From: Aureococcus anophagefferens
Lineage: Eukaryota > Sar > Pelagophyceae > Pelagomonadales > Pelagomonadaceae
Reading direction: 5' to 3'
Assembly (NCBI RefSeq): GCF_000186865.1
Contig: NW_008705564.1
Coordinates: 1,285,315-1,349,314 of the forward strand
DNA length: 64,000 nt
Shown here: positions 35,805 through 44,670 of the stretch, piece after piece
Layout of the letters: every line of letters starts with the position of its first letter
Position numbering within the stretch: the stretch's first letter is position 1
The notes under the pieces: model-generated
The model's input: only the letters and a program-made list of their open reading frames with translations
The model's database searches: none
What the model was told of the DNA's origin: nothing
Translations under genes and position numbers: made by a program

Positions 35805-37226
35805 CTACATAAGCATGTCGAGGTAGGCGAGGGCCGTCTCCTCGGTGACGGTCTCGTAGTCGCCATCAAGCGCGCTCCGTTTGATGAGCGTGATGGAGAG
35901 CGCGTAGGGCCGGAAGGGGGGCAGCGGATCATCGAGATCGAGATCCGCGGTCCAAGCCTGGTGCGAATTGCGCGGAAAGCATGGCTTGAAGTAAATGTGT
36001 ACGCAGAACATGAAGATGTCCGAGAACGGACCGGGTGGAGGTTCCACCAGAAGATCGTAGTAGATTCCTGAGTGATTGAGCATCGTGCCCTCGTCGTCCG
36101 AATCTGCGTCGTCGCCGGGGATATAACGAGAGTATGGAGCCTCATGAAAGTTGCAGATGAGAGGGCATTGTCTACGGAGCCCGGCACCGAAGCCGCCCTC
36201 GTAGACCATCTCGGCTCCGGTTCCCGCACTGACGCCTTCGATCGGGTCGTAGTGCGAGACCGGACATGATACGAGCGTCTTCGAACGCCATTCAGAAGGA
36301 TCTGGCGAGGAGCGATGGCTCGACCATGCAGCGCTGAGCTTTGTGCCAGTTATCTGAACTGACGAATCCAGCATCAGACGGATGATCTCATCCGTATTCT
36401 TCGGATAGCAGCTAGCAACCGTCAGGCTGTGGGCACCGCGCCAAGAATCGCGCAGGTTCCGCGCCTGCGCCAGCGTCTCATCATCAATTTCCTCGCTAGG
36501 ATCGTAGCGCAGAGCACGAAACGTAAAACGCGAAGAGTCGGCGCACGCGCCGTGGAGAGCAGCAATACGGTGCTGACGGTCCCAGCGCACCGCGACACTC
36601 TGGAAGCCGTCGTCTTCTTCGCGGGACAGGAATTCTCCCCATGTCGGCGGATCTGACGTGACCCGACTCGCGGAACGGCTACACGACGCCTTCACAGTCA
36701 CACTGAACTCGACGGGAGCAGCCACTGGAACGAGCGGTCCGAAGAATAGCAGATGACCGTCGACGTATGGATCGTCTTTGTGCTGTGGCATCAAGCCGCT
36801 CACCGGGGCGAGCGAGAGCCCGAACGCAGTCTTGTCCCGCTCAGAGTAATTGCCGTAGCGCAGGCGTTGGCCGCCTAACGTGATCTCCCCGAAGATTTTG
36901 AACTCGCCGTCGCGCAGGCCGCGGTTCCGGGGCGCGTGGTTCCGCCGCGGCGCGGTGACCGGCGCGGTTCGGAAACAGTGCGCGAGCGGCAGGTAACAGG
37001 CACGCGCCGCCGCACCGATCACATCGAAGCCCACCAGTCGCGTCCACGAGGTCGTCCCCTTGCTCACGAGCTGCAGCGGCATCAACTGCTCGGCCTGTGC
37101 TTCATCAGCAAAGAATTGCAGGATCTCCTTCGAGACGACCCCGGGCATCATCAGGAGATGCGGTGCGATGTGAGAGGATTGGCTCGCCGCGCGCGTGCGC
37201 CCGACGGCGACCTCGTGCGTCGCCAT
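35805..37226 (-). CDS. Uncharacterised protein, atypical base composition
   Basis: 473 residues from MATHEVAVGRTRAASQ; the frame is open further upstream but less plausible. Residues ~15-70 (MMPGVVSKEILQFFADEAQ ... LMPLQLVSKGTTSW) resemble an F-box-like helical start, which is a weak suggestion. The rest is mixed alpha/beta with many aromatic residues (GTMLNHSGIYYDLLVEPP, MFCVHIYFKPCFPR) and no recognised motif. Codons end in A/T more often than in neighbours, and the stretch is visibly less GC-rich, so it may be recently acquired or belong to an expanding lineage-specific family. Confidence 0.65.
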   Translation of the reverse strand: MATHEVAVGRTRAASQSSHIAPHLLMMPGVVSKEILQFFADEAQAEQLMPLQLVSKGTTSWTRLVGFDVIGAAARACYLPLAHCFRTAPVTAPRRNHAPRNRGLRDGEFKIFGEITLGGQRLRYGNYSERDKTAFGLSLAPVSGLMPQHKDDPYVDGHLLFFGPLVPVAAPVEFSVTVKASCSRSASRVTSDPPTWGEFLSREEDDGFQSVAVRWDRQHRIAALHGACADSSRFTFRALRYDPSEEIDDETLAQARNLRDSWRGAHSLTVASCYPKNTDEIIRLMLDSSVQITGTKLSAAWSSHRSSPDPSEWRSKTLVSCPVSHYDPIEGVSAGTGAEMVYEGGFGAGLRRQCPLICNFHEAPYSRYIPGDDADSDDEGTMLNHSGIYYDLLVEPPPGPFSDIFMFCVHIYFKPCFPRNSHQAWTADLDLDDPLPPFRPYALSITLIKRSALDGDYETVTEETALAYLDMLM

Positions 37227-37415
37227 GGATGCCGCGCTTACGATCAATCGCGGCTTGCTCAAAGTCCGCTTGCGGCAAAAATTTGCTCCGCTCGCCGAAC
37301 CGAGATGGAGTTGCCCGTGCAACGACCGGTGTCGGCCCCGTTTCAGTGGCGGCGGCGGTATCCCGGGCGATCCCTCGGCCGCCCCCCAAGCCGCCACCAA
37401 GCGCGTCGGACAAAC

Positions 37416-38411
37416 TTACGCCTCGGTGAGGCCTGCGGCCTGCATCTCCTGGATCCACTCGTCCATGCAGGACTCCGGCCAGGTGAGCTTGCACGTCGCG
37501 TCGGGCCTGCCGCCGAAGCCGTCGGAGTAGTTCGTGTTGGAATCGGTGAATACGACGATAAATTCCATGTAGCGGCCCGCGACCTTGTCCATCCGATCGT
37601 AACATTCCTTGACCTTGTTGTACGTGGCGGCCATGACCGTCGACTGTCCCGCCGGGAGTCCCGCGAACGCGCCGTCCTTGGTCTGCCGCCGCGCCTCCTT
37701 GGCCGCGAATCGTAGGCCCGGCAGGTCCGCGAACCACAACACGGATGCCTTCTGCGAGGTGAGGCCGCGCACGCGGAACTCGTCGAGGTCGCAGAAGACG
37801 ACGAGCTGCCGCTCGAGATTGAAACCTTTCTCGACGCGACCCGGCTTGTCGGCGATGGACCCCTCGTCCATGCGCCGATCGAACATGAACCTGCCGATGA
37901 GCTCGCGCGTGCGCGGGTCGTTGACGACCGGGTTCAGGCGCTCCTTGATCCATTTCTGCTGCGCCGCCGCGCCCGTGGCGGACACGGAGCTCGGCTTCGG
38001 GTGGGGCACGCACAAAATCTTGTGCCCCGCCTTCCAGTGCTTTCGCTGGCACGAAACGCCGCAGTACCACGCGTTGCAGCAGCGGTTGCACACGAAGACG
38101 CCGAGCTCGCCGCAGCCCGCGTCGCAGAGAGTCTTGCCTCGCTCGACCGGGTCGGCGGCGTCGTTCGATGCTCCTGCGTCCTTCGCCGGCCCCGCGGCCT
38201 TCGCCGGCCCCGTCGCCACGCAGACGGCATCAGAGGCAACGCACTCCTTGCAGCGCCGCTTCGCCGCCTTCGCCGTCCACTGCTTGCCGCTGAACGCATC
38301 TTTCGACAAATTTGCACAACATGCTGCACACCGTCGTTGCTCGACAGCCGTCTCCTCCGACTCGACTCCCTCCGGCTCGACTGCGTTTGAGCTGGGCTCG
38401 CGATCAACCAT
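37416..38411 (-). CDS. MYND zinc-finger protein with Stc1-like N-terminal zinc motif
   Basis: 331 residues. Residues ~27-60 have CAACCANLSKDAFSGKQW ... RRCKECV, an Stc1-type zinc pattern. Residues ~95-135 are a MYND finger: CDAGCGELGVFVCNRCCNAW, then YCGVSCQRKHWKAGHKILC. The C-terminal ~180 residues are an unrecognised domain (QLVVFCDLDEFRVRG, MEFIVVFTDSNTNYSDGFGG). MYND fingers mediate protein-protein contacts, often in transcription or chromatin. The same Stc1-like motif ends the hydrolase at 45988-47487. Composition is somewhat less GC-rich than the window average. Confidence 0.85.
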   Translation of the reverse strand: MVDREPSSNAVEPEGVESEETAVEQRRCAACCANLSKDAFSGKQWTAKAAKRRCKECVASDAVCVATGPAKAAGPAKDAGASNDAADPVERGKTLCDAGCGELGVFVCNRCCNAWYCGVSCQRKHWKAGHKILCVPHPKPSSVSATGAAAQQKWIKERLNPVVNDPRTRELIGRFMFDRRMDEGSIADKPGRVEKGFNLERQLVVFCDLDEFRVRGLTSQKASVLWFADLPGLRFAAKEARRQTKDGAFAGLPAGQSTVMAATYNKVKECYDRMDKVAGRYMEFIVVFTDSNTNYSDGFGGRPDATCKLTWPESCMDEWIQEMQAAGLTEA

Positions 38412-38477
38412 GGGCTGCCGTCTGGCAAAAAAGGTAAACTTGCAACTTGAACGCTCAATTTAACAATCCGAAGCGAG

Positions 38478-38936
38478 ATGGGGCTGCCCAAGCTCCCGTT
38501 CCTCCTCCTCGGGGTCGCGGCCGCGACCAAGGGCCCCTGCGACGACTATTTCGGCAAGGGCACGGACGACAATTCCACCCTCATTACCGTCATCGACCCG
38601 GACATCCCCGCCCAGTACTGCAACGCCTCCAACATCACCTGGCCCTGCGCGTTCCAGCACCACACGGGCCCCTACTCGTCGTGTATCTCGCCGGGCCCGC
38701 CCGACGCGTGCCACCGCTACATGAAGGCCACCTACTCCTCGGACTGCGACCTGCTCAACGACGGCGCGGGCGGCGAGCACGCGGCGTGGGCGGGCGCCGT
38801 CGACGCGGCGCGGCGCTTCGACCTCGCGTCCGGCGCGCTGCGCGAGTGCGAGCACCACCTCATGAACGTCGAGATCACGTGCTGGGCGCCGCCGGCCGAC
38901 GACCCCGTGGCGTGCGAGTGCCCCGAGCCCGCGTGA
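38478..38936 (+). CDS. Small secreted Cys-rich protein
   Basis: 152 residues. Signal peptide MGLPKLPFLLLGVAAA. It has at least ten Cys (CDDYFGKG, QYCNASNITWPCAF, SSCISPGPPDACHRY, TCWAPPADDPVACECPEP) and potential N-glycosylation sites (NST, NAS, NIT). Probably extracellular, family unknown. TTGAAC lies 31 bp before the ATG. Convergent with the M16-like gene, 35 bp apart. Confidence 0.7.
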   Translation: MGLPKLPFLLLGVAAATKGPCDDYFGKGTDDNSTLITVIDPDIPAQYCNASNITWPCAFQHHTGPYSSCISPGPPDACHRYMKATYSSDCDLLNDGAGGEHAAWAGAVDAARRFDLASGALRECEHHLMNVEITCWAPPADDPVACECPEPA

Positions 38937-38971
38937 CGGCCGCGCGCGCGCGCGGGGGCGGCGACGCACTA

Positions 38972-41506
38972 TTATCGCACGTTGCAGTTGGCGAGGAGGC
39001 CGGGCACGCCCGACGCGACGCACGCGTTCGCGGCGACGGGGTGGTCCCAGGAGTTGCGCGACGCGAGGAGCCGGCTCGGCCGGTCCGCGGGCGGCGCCGC
39101 GGGCGCGCGGGCCGTCGCGAGGGGCACGTAGGCGGGGAGCAGCTCCCGGTAGACGGCGGCGACGAGCTTCTTCGCCGACGCCTCGTCGGCGTCCTCCGCG
39201 GCGACGAGCGCCTCGCCGAAGGCCGGCGCGGCCCGGGCCGCGGAGTTCCAGAGCGCCGCGGCCTCGGCGCGGACGTCCGCCTCCGTCGCGTCCGCGAGCG
39301 CCCGCTTCTCGTTTTCGCCGAGGCCCGGCTCGAGGAGCGCGAAGGCCTTGGCGCGCGCGAGGTCCGCCGCCGGGATCGGCGACGCCGCGAGCTCGCCGAG
39401 CCGCCGCGCGTAGTCGAGCGCGAACCGCGGGAGCACGTCCGCGTAGGCCGCGAGCGCGACGCGCGCGCCCGCCGCCGGGCCCGGCGCGTTCGGCGCCGCC
39501 CGCAAGAAGGCGAACTCGTACTTGCAGCCCGCGAGCGCCGCGTCGTAGAGGGGCTCGGCGAGCGCGACGTCGACGCGGAGCTGCCAGAGCCGGCCCGCGG
39601 CGCGCGACGCGGCCGTCGCCGCGGCGACGCGGGCCGCGGGGAGCCAGAGGACGAGCTTGGCCCGGGGCGCCGCGCCGGGCTTCGTCGGCGCGCGGTCGAT
39701 CCAGACCGCCGCCGGCCCCGCGCCCGCGCCCGCGACGCGCTCGACGGCGGCGCCGGCCTGCGGCTGGCGCTTCGCGGCCATCTCCAGCAGGAAGTCGATG
39801 CTCACGGGCGACGCCGCGGCGGAGTCGACGGCGAAGGGCGACGGCGCGGGGTCGACCTGGCCCGCGGCGAGGCGCGACACGTACGGCGACGGCCGCGGGA
39901 ACCGCCACCACGGCGCGGGCCCGACGGCCGCGACGTCGACGTCGACGTCGAAGTAGCGCACGCGCCGCGCCCGCGTCAGCGCCGACCGCCGCACCTTCGT
40001 CCGCACGGTCCGCGCGTCGAGCTCCGAGAGGCACGCGGCGACGCGGCACCGCTCGGGCGTCAGCAGGTCCGCGAACCGCGACGCCGCCAAGGCCGCGTCG
40101 CGCGGCGCCGCCGCGTAGCGCCGCGCGCCCAGCACGTCAAAGTCGGCGCAGCGCATGTCGTTGGCGAGCTCCGACGCCGTCGGCGGCCGCGGCGGGAAGC
40201 GCCACTGGAGATCCGCGAGGCGCGCGCACTCGTCCGCCGCGTCCTTCCACAGCGGCAGCGGCGTGAGCCGCAGCGCGGCGACGGCGCCGAGGGCGTGCGT
40301 CAGGGCCTCCTCCCACTGGGCGCTCCGCTGGAGGAAGACGCGGACGTGGAAGAGCGCGAAGCCCGACGCGTCGTCGTTCTCGAGGAACGCGCCCGCGGAG
40401 AGCGCGGGCTGGCCCGGCCGCGAGCCGCTCGTCGGCGCCATGGCCCGCAGCTTCGCCTGGAGGCTGCCCGGCCCGCCGTGGCCGAGCACGTGGCTCACGG
40501 TCGCGCAGGGCTTCGCGCGCCGGTACGCGTCCGCGCCGCCGAGGCTCTCGTAGGGCACGCTCCACGTCAGACTCAACACGTCGCGGCCGGAGGCGACGAC
40601 GACGTTGGACCCGCGCTCCAGCGCCGGGAGCGGGTCCCGGGGCTTCCGCGGCGGCCGCGGCGGCGGGCCGTCGCGGAGCGGGCTGCCGAGGTTCCGCGCG
40701 GCGCGTTCCAGCAGGTCGAGCGGGATCGGCGCGACGACGGCGACCGTCGCGTCCTCGGCGACGTAGCGCGCGCGGTAGAGGGACGCGGCCGCGGAAGCCA
40801 ACGCGTCGCCGTCGCGCGCCTGGTCGCCGCGCGGCAGCAGCGTCGTCTTCGTGCCCGGGCCGAAGCGCGACAGCGGGCCGACCGCGCGGTGCCGCAGCAG
40901 CTCGAGCTCGAGCGCCGCGCCGCGCGGCGGGCCCTTGAGCTCGGCGTCGACGCGCTTCACCTCGCGGCGCGCCGTCGCGCCGTCGAACCTGTCCGCCGTC
41001 CGCGGCGACAGCGCGTCGCCGTACGCCGCGAGGAGGCGGCCGACGCGGCTCGGGAAGCACGACGCGACGTACGTCGTGCAGTCGAAGGCCGTGTAGGCGT
41101 TGGCGTTGCCGTCGAAGCTCGCCGCGACGGCCTCGAGGTCGCCCGCGCGCATGACGAGGTGCTCCGTGAGGTGGCTCAGGCCCTCGACGGGCTCGCGGAG
41201 CTGGCCCGCGCCGACCGTCGCCGCGACCGTCGCGTCGCGCGCGGACGCGTCGCTCGCGAGCAGCACGCGCAGGCCCGACGCGAAGCGCAGCAGCCGGTAG
41301 GCGCGCAGGTCCCCGGGGCTGCCGGCGACGTCCTCGCGCACGTAGGACGGCGGCGGCGGCGGTGAAGGTTTGGGCGCGAGCGCGGCGGCCTGGCTCGCCG
41401 GCAGGAGCGCGCTGGTGGCGAGGAGCCGGCGCCGCTGGATGGGCTTCAGGGCGCAGGCCGCCGCGCAGAGCAGCAGCAGCAGCAGGCGCCTAGGAGCGCC
41501 GCGCAT
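38972..41506 (-). CDS. M16-family zinc peptidase-like protein, predicted plastid-targeted
   Basis: 844 residues from the ATG at 41506. The presequence has a signal peptide (MRGAPRRLLLLLLCAAACA) and then an RRR-containing hydrophobic segment (IQRRRLLATSALLPASQAAA), like a thylakoid TAT signal after plastid import. The inverted zinc motif HLTEH (~110, LSHLTEHLVMRA) defines M16 (insulinase/pitrilysin) peptidases. Further conserved text includes FDGNANAYTAFDCTTYVASC, the usual M16 strand after the active site. The downstream Glu ligand is likely in the EVKRVDAEL region. Two or more M16 repeats seem present, the later ones inactive. The role is oligopeptide degradation or processing in the plastid, inferred. 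Confidence 0.82.
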   Translation of the reverse strand: MRGAPRRLLLLLLCAAACALKPIQRRRLLATSALLPASQAAALAPKPSPPPPPSYVREDVAGSPGDLRAYRLLRFASGLRVLLASDASARDATVAATVGAGQLREPVEGLSHLTEHLVMRAGDLEAVAASFDGNANAYTAFDCTTYVASCFPSRVGRLLAAYGDALSPRTADRFDGATARREVKRVDAELKGPPRGAALELELLRHRAVGPLSRFGPGTKTTLLPRGDQARDGDALASAAASLYRARYVAEDATVAVVAPIPLDLLERAARNLGSPLRDGPPPRPPRKPRDPLPALERGSNVVVASGRDVLSLTWSVPYESLGGADAYRRAKPCATVSHVLGHGGPGSLQAKLRAMAPTSGSRPGQPALSAGAFLENDDASGFALFHVRVFLQRSAQWEEALTHALGAVAALRLTPLPLWKDAADECARLADLQWRFPPRPPTASELANDMRCADFDVLGARRYAAAPRDAALAASRFADLLTPERCRVAACLSELDARTVRTKVRRSALTRARRVRYFDVDVDVAAVGPAPWWRFPRPSPYVSRLAAGQVDPAPSPFAVDSAAASPVSIDFLLEMAAKRQPQAGAAVERVAGAGAGPAAVWIDRAPTKPGAAPRAKLVLWLPAARVAAATAASRAAGRLWQLRVDVALAEPLYDAALAGCKYEFAFLRAAPNAPGPAAGARVALAAYADVLPRFALDYARRLGELAASPIPAADLARAKAFALLEPGLGENEKRALADATEADVRAEAAALWNSAARAAPAFGEALVAAEDADEASAKKLVAAVYRELLPAYVPLATARAPAAPPADRPSRLLASRNSWDHPVAANACVASGVPGLLANCNVR

Positions 41507-41770
41507 CGTCGCGCTGACGAGTTTGCAAGGCGTGCGCGGTCGTGACGCTCCAGTCGCACGTTCGCGAGCTTCCAGGCGACGGTGATGCTCAACTCGATGA
41601 GACTCAGTCGAGTTCAGCCGCCCATCGCGCGCCGCCGATGGCGCACGTGTGCTCTTGCGGCCGCGCCGGCTTGTGGAGGTTTTCCAGGTCGGCCGACGCC
41701 CGAGTTTGGAGGCGACCGCCGCGACCGCCGCGTCGACAGGGCGAGGGATCCCACCGGCGCGCCGCCGCGC

Positions 41771-42706
41771 ATGGAGGATAATCCTTTCGCCGACGCGTCC
41801 GTGAGCGAGAGCGCCCTGTCGTCGAGCGCCATGCCGAGCGACGAGCCGCTCCCGTCGTGGCTCGAGGAGCCGGCGCCGCCGCCGCCCGCGCCGACCTACG
41901 CGCCCGCGCCGCCCGCCGGCTACGCCGCGCCGCCGGCGACGAACCAGTGGGCGCCGCCGAGCGAGGCCGCCGCCTGGGGCCCGCCGCCGCCGGGCGGGCC
42001 GCCGCCCGGCGGGCCGAACCCGTACGCGCCGGCGCCGACGAACGGCGACGCCGCGCGGTCGCCGAAGCCGGAGCCGACGAAGGACGGCCTGATCACGACC
42101 ATGCGCCTGCTGAACATGGGCGTGTCCGTGCTCATGTCCGCCGCCGCCTGCATCAAGCTCCTGTCGCTGCCCGCGTTCAACACGGGCATTTTGGCCATCT
42201 ACATCTGGTTCTTCGCCGTGCTCCTCTGCTGCTTCGAGACGCACCTGAAGCAGGTGTCGAAGATCATCGGCAACAACTTCGGCTTCCTCTACCACGTCAA
42301 GGGCCGCTGCGTCTTCTTCGTGCTCTGCTCCATGCTCTGCTTCAGCCTCGGCCTCATCGGCCTCATCTCGGGCGTCGGCCTCCTCGCCTGCGCGGGCTAC
42401 AACGCCTACGTCATCTACAAGCACCCGGAGTACGAGGCGGAGATGCTCCACGCCGACGTCGAGCAGCTCGGCCCCGGGTCCGCGACGGACCTCGCGGCGA
42501 CGGTCTACGCGCCCCCGGGCGCGGCGCGCGCGCACCAGCAGGGCGACTGGCTCTCGGGCGGCGCGGCCCTCGCGGCCCAGAACCCGGAGCTCGCCGCGTC
42601 GGCCGGCGCCGCGGCCTACTCCTGGGCCCAGCAGAACCCGGACCAGGCCGCGTCCCTCGCGTCGTCCGCGTCGAACGCCGCGTACCGCCCGCCGGGCGGC
42701 ATCTGA
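41771..42706 (+). CDS. COPI-associated-type membrane protein with four TM segments
   Basis: 311 residues. Start MEDNPFADASVSES carries an NPF motif (EH-domain ligand), followed by a Pro/Ala-rich cytosolic stretch. Residues ~110-220 contain four hydrophobic segments (MGVSVLMSAAACIKLLSLPA, LAIYIWFFAVLLCCFET, VFFVLCSMLCFSLGLIGLIS, GVGLLACAGYNAYVIY), the pattern of COPI-associated (TVP18-like) proteins. The C-terminal tail has Ala/Gln repeats (AAQNPELAAS / WAQQNPDQAAS). It likely cycles in Golgi or endosome membranes. Divergent from the M16-like gene, 264 bp. Confidence 0.8.
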   Translation: MEDNPFADASVSESALSSSAMPSDEPLPSWLEEPAPPPPAPTYAPAPPAGYAAPPATNQWAPPSEAAAWGPPPPGGPPPGGPNPYAPAPTNGDAARSPKPEPTKDGLITTMRLLNMGVSVLMSAAACIKLLSLPAFNTGILAIYIWFFAVLLCCFETHLKQVSKIIGNNFGFLYHVKGRCVFFVLCSMLCFSLGLIGLISGVGLLACAGYNAYVIYKHPEYEAEMLHADVEQLGPGSATDLAATVYAPPGAARAHQQGDWLSGGAALAAQNPELAASAGAAAYSWAQQNPDQAASLASSASNAAYRPPGGI

Positions 42707-42924
42707 GGCCCGTAAGCGCTCGGGGTCTCGCTTCTTTCTCCGCGGGTGGTCCGCTGCAGGCGGCGGCGCGCCGTCGCCTTCTCGGCTGGCTGGCCCTGGC
42801 GTCGTACGCGCCGTTCAACATCGCTCGTTGATCCCCTCGTTGCCGTAAACTCCAACCTTGAATGCACGCGCTCGAAACAGCTCGCATGAGCTCTCGATCC
42901 TCTTCACATAGCTGCTACTTGCAA

Positions 42925-43581
42925 ATGGGCCTGCTCAAAGTCGCACTGCTTGCTTGCACGGCTTCGGCCCTCGCGCCGCAGCAGCGCAAGAGCGGCGTCC
43001 GCGTGAAAGCGGCGCAAAAGGTCGCCGGCAACGTGCTCGCCGCCTCGAGCTTCCTGGGTTTGGTCATCGCCCAGCCGGCCTACGCGTCCATCGAGTCCGC
43101 GGCCGTGAACGTGGCCGACAGCGCGTACCCCATCATCGAAAAGCTGCAGAAGAAGGACGTGGCGCCCGTGGTGTCGAAGGCGCTGGGCGCCGCGCTCGGC
43201 GGCGACCCCGTGTCCGTGCTCAAGGTCGCCAAGGCCGCGGACGAGGCGCTGATCTCGACGGACCCGGCGAAGCTCGTCGCCGTGCTCAAGGCCGTCGACG
43301 TCGCGCTCGTCGACGCGCTGAAGACCAACGGCGTCGTGCCGCCGCTCAAGGACGTCGAGGACGTCGCCCGCGCCGCGGCCGCCGCGGCCGCGACGACGGA
43401 CAAGGCCAAGATCAAGGAGGCCTCCGGGGCCCTGGTGGCCGCGGGCAACACGGCGAACAAGCTCGAGGTCGTCGCCGTGCTCGCCGACGGCGCGAAGCTC
43501 GCGAAGACGATCAACCCGGCGGACGCGACGGCCGCGACGGGCGCGGTCCTCGAGCTCCTCAAGGAGGTCGGCGCCCAGTAG
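42925..43581 (+). CDS. Predicted thylakoid-lumen protein of unknown function
   Basis: 218 residues. A tripartite presequence is visible: signal peptide MGLLKVALLACTASALAPQQ with an ASA-LAP cleavage site like the stramenopile ASAFAP motif, a basic transit part (RKSGVRVKAAQKV), then a hydrophobic lumen signal ending QPAYAS. The mature protein (~165 residues) is all-helical, Ala/Val/Lys-rich and without Cys, with repeated heptad-like units (AADEALISTDPAKLVAVLKA). No family recognised. This is the clearest evidence in the window for a secondary red plastid. Confidence 0.85.
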   Translation: MGLLKVALLACTASALAPQQRKSGVRVKAAQKVAGNVLAASSFLGLVIAQPAYASIESAAVNVADSAYPIIEKLQKKDVAPVVSKALGAALGGDPVSVLKVAKAADEALISTDPAKLVAVLKAVDVALVDALKTNGVVPPLKDVEDVARAAAAAAATTDKAKIKEASGALVAAGNTANKLEVVAVLADGAKLAKTINPADATAATGAVLELLKEVGAQ

Positions 43582-43880
43582 ACACGCCATAAGGCGCGAT
43601 TAAGCGAGTTCGACTGGGAAACGTGGCGCGATAGCCGCCGCGCTCACCTCCGCGCCTGATTGCACGGAGGCAAGCCTGCAATTTGAAGGCATCCTTGATG
43701 GTGAACCAGTTCTGCAGTGGAGAACTCTCCGATGGGAGCTGCTTCAGCTTGAGGTTGTGCGACTTGTGCGAGGGCGCGAACGCTGTCTGCGCGCAGCGGG
43801 CGACGAGGAGCTGTTCGAGCGCACGAAGTGGGCCCGTGGTGTCCAGCGGTCAAGGTGCTCTTCGCTGACCCGGCAGCACG

Positions 43881-44636
43881 ATGGGTCCCACCATCCTCTT
43901 TGCGGCGCTGCTCCTCGCACAACCGCTGGAGTCGCTCCGCTTCGGCCGCGCGCGCGTCGCGGAGAGCATCCGGCGCCGCCACGGCGGCATCACCGTCGCC
44001 GTCGAGGACGTGCGCAAGGAGAACGTGGCGCTCATCGCGCGGACCTGCGAGGCGCTCGGCCTCGCGTCGATCCACCTCATCTACACGCCGGAGATGGTCC
44101 CGCAGACGCGCGCCTTCGCGCGGCTCTCGGACAAGCTGAAGCGCGTGACGCTGAGCCGCATCAGCCGCTCCGCGACGGACTGGATCCGCGTCGAGACGCA
44201 CGCCTCCGCGGCGTCGTTCGTGGCCGCCGCGCGCGCGGACGGCTTGCGCGTCGTCGCGACGACGCCGCCGGACGCCGCGGGCCTCGCGCGCGACGTCTAC
44301 GACGACCGCGACGACTGGGTCGACGGCGGCGTCGCGCTCTGCTTCGGGAGCGAGGCCCACGGCCTCTCGGACGAGCTCCTCGCGGCCGCGGACCTGCGCG
44401 TCACCGTGCCGCAGGCGGGCCTCACGCAGTCGCTCAACGTGGCGTCGTGCGCGGCGCTCGTGCTCGGCGAGGTGCTCCGCCGGCGAACCTTCGCGCCGCT
44501 CGGCGACGGCGAGCGAGCGGTGCTCGAAGCCGCGGCCCTCGCGCCGCCCGTCCGCCTCCACAACAAGGCGAGCCTGAAGCGGGAGATGCGGGAAAACGCC
44601 CACGCGATGAAGACCGCGCGGGAGGTCTACGACTAA
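43881..44636 (+). CDS. SPOUT (TrmH/SpoU) RNA 2'-O-methyltransferase
   Basis: 251 residues. Motif 1: NVALIARTCEALGLASIHLI (Asn and Arg of the RNA site). Motif 2: CFGSEAHGLSDELL (~154). Motif 3: VTVPQAGLTQSLNVASCAALV (~178; quoted in part), the deep trefoil knot that binds SAM. These enzymes methylate ribose of tRNA or rRNA. The hydrophobic N-terminus (MGPTILFAALLLAQPLES) may be a signal for organelle import. The most similar group is probably tRNA Gm18 methyltransferase, not proven. Ends 34 bp from the convergent glycosyltransferase-like gene. Confidence 0.92.
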   Translation: MGPTILFAALLLAQPLESLRFGRARVAESIRRRHGGITVAVEDVRKENVALIARTCEALGLASIHLIYTPEMVPQTRAFARLSDKLKRVTLSRISRSATDWIRVETHASAASFVAAARADGLRVVATTPPDAAGLARDVYDDRDDWVDGGVALCFGSEAHGLSDELLAAADLRVTVPQAGLTQSLNVASCAALVLGEVLRRRTFAPLGDGERAVLEAAALAPPVRLHNKASLKREMRENAHAMKTAREVYD

Positions 44637-44670
44637 GCGCGGGCGCTCGCCACCTCGTGCGCAGCATGCA

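Noticed and set aside
38447..41365. 972-residue plus-strand ORF opposite the M16-like gene
   Set aside because: Arg-dominated shadow of the peptidase frame, and its start overlaps the real gene at 38478 in another frame.
43582..43880. Possible small gene between the lumen protein and the SPOUT gene
   Set aside because: Only short frames without motifs; treated as promoter/leader sequence with nothing recognisable.
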